Assembly (NCBI GenBank): GCA_963768165.1
Contig: CAVYHJ010000026.1
Coordinates: 434,001-498,000 of the forward strand
Reading direction: 5' to 3'
From: CAVYHJ01 sp963768165 [NCBI: uncultured bacterium]
GTDB lineage: Bacteria > UBP4 > UBA4092
DNA length: 64,000 bases
Shown: in pieces, positions 61,478-64,000 of the stretch
How positions within the stretch are numbered: position 1 is the first letter of the stretch
Layout of the letters: every line of letters starts with the position of its first letter
Notes under the pieces: generated by a model
Told to the model about the DNA's origin: nothing
Database searches by the model: none
The model's input: only the letters and a program-made list of their open reading frames with translations
Position numbers and translations under genes: made by a program

Positions 61478-64000
61478 TTAAGTTGTTAATTTTAAACTAT
61501 TTTCAAGTGCTTCCCTCAATTGATTGGCATCTTGATACCGGTCAGTAGGCCTTTTTTCGATACATTTCATCACAATATCCTGCATGGGCTTGGATGCAGG
61601 CATAGGCACCGGAGGAACAACATGAATATGTTGATACCCGATATTTCCCTTGGTGAACGGTACCTCGCCGGTTAATAACTCATACATCATAATCCCTACA
61701 GAGTATATATCTGACCGATGATCCACCACTAATCCCTGCGTCTGTTCCGGGGACATATAAACCGGAGTCCCCAGCAAGTCTGAAGTGAGGGTTAATTTCT
61801 GCTCGTTTTTCATTTTGGCAATTCCAAAATCCATAACCTTCACCGTATGGGTCGAATCTATCATAATATTAGCGGGTTTAATATCTCTATGAACCACTCC
61901 TTGCTCGTGTGCCGCTTGCAGGGCAAGACAAACCTGACAAATGATTTCGGCAACTTCTTTTTCAGGAATTTTCCCTTTTTCCCGCAACAATTGCCGTAAA
62001 TTTTTCCCTGCGACATATTCCATGGAAATATATTGATTTCCATCTTCCTCCACAATATCGTAGATACGAACAATATTGCGATGTACCAATTTTCTCGTTG
62101 ACCGAACTTCCCGCAAGAAACGTTCTAAAATCTGAGGGTCCTCCGCTAAATTTTTGGGTAACATCTTTAACGCAACCATCTCATTGAGCACGGTATCCAT
62201 GGCACAACACACAATTCCCATTCCGCCTCGCGCAATTTCTTCGATAATCCGAAAGCGTGTTTTCGCCGTAGGTGCTGGTGTTTTTTGTAAGGAAGTTTTT
62301 TCCATTTGTGCTTCCATGGAGCGCATCTTGGTTTCCCGAAGGATCACACCAACATCCCGGAATTTGGCGTCTACTGCATATATCTTATCCAGTATTTCCA
62401 TGGCTTTGTCATACTTCTCCGATTGGCGATATGCCTGGGCCAGAATATAAAGCACTTCCTTGGATTCCTCCGTCAACGGCAAATTCGCCAATGCCTCTGC
62501 AGCGATATCCAGTTTCTTCATGTGTAGAAAACAACGCGCCATTCCCAATTCGCTTTTTCCCTGGAAATCGCTATGCTTGGCGGATTGTTGATATTCCAGG
62601 ATCGCATCCTGCCATAGCTGTTTGTCTTCGTATAACCGGCCCAGGTTAAAATGGATTAACGGCGGGATATCTGCTCCACTTTGGATTAACGATTGATATA
62701 AAGCCATCAACGTTTGATTAACTTCCGCCACTGCGCCGTCTTTCTCATGAATCCATTCGAAATCATGGATGGCATCCATTAATTGATTGAATTGAAGATA
62801 AAGTTTTGCCCGGCGCATCCGCGCATCCCGGGAATTAGGTTGAAATTCCAAGACAATGGAAAACCCTTTGAGCACTCGTTGTAACATAGCCTCATCGGAA
62901 CAATATTCAATAACCCGATCATAAGAAGATATGGCATAATCCGCTTGTCGAGAAATACTATAGGCGTCTCCCAACAATAAGGGAATCCGAAGTTCAGCAG
63001 GATACCGTAATGCCAATTTCTCCAGTTCCGGAACCACCATTTTCCAACTGTCCGGGGATAATTGTAATAATTTTTCTGCGGACTCAATTAGTGCATGAAT
63101 ATCCTGCCTTGCTAAATAAAATCGAAACATTTCTTCCCAAACAGGAACCAATTCATTATTCAATTCCAATGCCTTTTTATAAGTCTCAAATGCTTGTTTA
63201 TCTTCTCGCCGCATTCCCGCATAAGCCCGTGCCAGACCGATAATAAATTCCGGCTCTTCCGGTGATTGCATGCAAAGCCGGTCATAAATAGAACTGGATT
63301 CCTCCCATTGTCCTGTCTCCAAATATACCCCTGCCAACAAACGCATTACATCATTGTCCATAATTCCGCGTTTGACAAGATATTGACAATGTTCTATACA
63401 TTGCATTAATTTTCTCTGGCGAAGATAAGCCTTGCTTAATGCCATGCGGACGATAACCAAATCCGGTTTTTCTTTCAATGCCTGTTCATAAATAAAGCAG
63501 GCGTTTGAGTCAGTCCTTCCCTGCTCACTATAAAAAGACGACAATGCTAGGATCAACGTGGTATCTTGTGGAGCGGCGGCGAGTGCGGCCTGGTAAATAT
63601 CCAACGCCGTGTTATCATGTCGCTGCATCTTTAAAAAACACTGCGCCAGATTCACGTAGGTCTCTGGAGAAGCATTTCCACGCGCCACCAAAGTTGTCAG
63701 GATGGATGTCGCTTTTTCCCATTCTTTCTGTTTGATTAATGCATCACTCGTAATCTGGAGTACCACCGGATCTATCACTCCCAATTGAATTGCTTTTTGA
63801 TAAACTTCAATAGCCTGTGAATCATCTTTACCTTTTAATGCGTAACATCTTGCCAATTGTTGAATGACAGAATTATCCGGTGACCCTTCTTTATAAATCT
63901 TTTCATAAAAAGTAACCGCTTCATTATCCGTCCTGTCGGCTTTCGCAAAAGCAGTTCCTACTTTTTGGGTCAATTGAGGGTTGGTGCGGATTTTCTGGCC
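61478..64000 (-). CDS. TPR protein with C-terminal Ser/Thr kinase, N-terminus beyond the right edge
   Basis: At least 840 aa; the frame is open to the right edge and continues TPR-like (NPQLTQKVGTAF), so the start lies outside the window. About 560 residues of tetratricopeptide-like repeats are followed by a eukaryotic-type Hanks kinase domain with GGMGIVCCA, VALKMLP (Lys), HRDIKPAN, DFGIAK and GTPVYMSPEQ. The order TPR-then-kinase is the reverse of the common kinase-then-repeat layout. No membrane segment is seen in the part present. Probably a signalling hub that senses partners through the TPRs. Confidence 0.9.
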   Translation of the reverse strand, partial: GQKIRTNPQLTQKVGTAFAKADRTDNEAVTFYEKIYKEGSPDNSVIQQLARCYALKGKDDSQAIEVYQKAIQLGVIDPVVLQITSDALIKQKEWEKATSILTTLVARGNASPETYVNLAQCFLKMQRHDNTALDIYQAALAAAPQDTTLILALSSFYSEQGRTDSNACFIYEQALKEKPDLVIVRMALSKAYLRQRKLMQCIEHCQYLVKRGIMDNDVMRLLAGVYLETGQWEESSSIYDRLCMQSPEEPEFIIGLARAYAGMRREDKQAFETYKKALELNNELVPVWEEMFRFYLARQDIHALIESAEKLLQLSPDSWKMVVPELEKLALRYPAELRIPLLLGDAYSISRQADYAISSYDRVIEYCSDEAMLQRVLKGFSIVLEFQPNSRDARMRRAKLYLQFNQLMDAIHDFEWIHEKDGAVAEVNQTLMALYQSLIQSGADIPPLIHFNLGRLYEDKQLWQDAILEYQQSAKHSDFQGKSELGMARCFLHMKKLDIAAEALANLPLTEESKEVLYILAQAYRQSEKYDKAMEILDKIYAVDAKFRDVGVILRETKMRSMEAQMEKTSLQKTPAPTAKTRFRIIEEIARGGMGIVCCAMDTVLNEMVALKMLPKNLAEDPQILERFLREVRSTRKLVHRNIVRIYDIVEEDGNQYISMEYVAGKNLRQLLREKGKIPEKEVAEIICQVCLALQAAHEQGVVHRDIKPANIMIDSTHTVKVMDFGIAKMKNEQKLTLTSDLLGTPVYMSPEQTQGLVVDHRSDIYSVGIMMYELLTGEVPFTKGNIGYQHIHVVPPVPMPASKPMQDIVMKCIEKRPTDRYQDANQLREALENSLKLTT

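Noticed and set aside
1-64000. tRNA, rRNA, riboswitch or T-box elements
   Set aside because: I looked for T-arm-like GGTTCGA motifs with acceptor pairing, conserved rRNA stretches and leaders upstream of ileS, glyS and trpE, and found none that hold together.

Overview
The window is a gene-dense, mostly housekeeping stretch of a bacterial chromosome of moderate to low GC. I see no rRNA, tRNA or CRISPR. The envelope genes (SurA-like chaperone, LolA-like carrier, HtrA proteases, Lgt/LspA, UDP-xylose synthesis) and the type IV pilus ATPases point to a free-living diderm bacterium. A CT398-type zinc-ribbon coiled-coil protein, a TPR/Ser-Thr-kinase fusion and a sigma-54 activator would suit PVC-like or other poorly cultured lineages, but the sequence does not fix the phylum.

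Layout. 1-4775 (minus): def-fmt, then a class III aminotransferase, a LuxE-like acyl-protein synthetase and a LuxC-like acyl-CoA reductase cut by the left edge. The last three look like a carboxylate-to-aldehyde-to-amine cassette. 4776-6664: AT-rich island with an HTH-HNH endonuclease and a Xer-type recombinase. A perfect 11+6+11 palindrome resembling a dif site lies just upstream of the recombinase gene. 6709-8459: YjbQ and a YkgJ-type cysteine-cluster protein. 8844-21729 (plus): four-PDZ HtrA plus an apparently inactive paralogue, tlyA, nadK, a sensor kinase/NtrC-type regulator pair, a SurA-like chaperone, glyS and recJ. 21889-31515 (minus): aldo/keto reductase, an unknown protein, an MrfA/Hrq1-like helicase, a sodium/solute symporter, lgt, lspA and ileS. 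31725-36606: accessory region with a small membrane protein-SPFH-TPR operon, an orphan HMG-like gene, an insertion sequence with 26-bp inverted repeats lying inside an older repeat, and several families of short repeats. 36607-45732: gpsA, then on the minus strand ugd, uxs, a GHMP sugar kinase, MEMO, FmdB, pilT, a GspE/PilB-like protein without its Walker motifs and the CT398-like protein. 45918-50008: a putative ABC-auxiliary-like protein, comEC and a coiled-coil protein. 50381-54658: composite hisF-hisI-trpE-trpG-trpD operon. 54671-64000: class V aminotransferase, zinc protein, LolA-like-rimO-pgsA-pgpA, a TPR protein, and a TPR/kinase open at the right edge.

The most striking structure not explained by genes is a set of at least ten short arrays with an exact 7-bp period (units such as AACTAGG, GACTCCA, GACCGGA, TTAGGAG). 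They are scattered over about 36 kb and some lie inside coding sequence (recJ, lspA, the 45918 gene). A second, GC-rich palindromic family occurs between genes and once in frame inside ileS. With the IS-interrupted repeat, the CTAAAG mini-palindromes and an 11-bp-period array, they show a genome colonised by several small repeat families. All calls come from reading the sequence; no database search was run.
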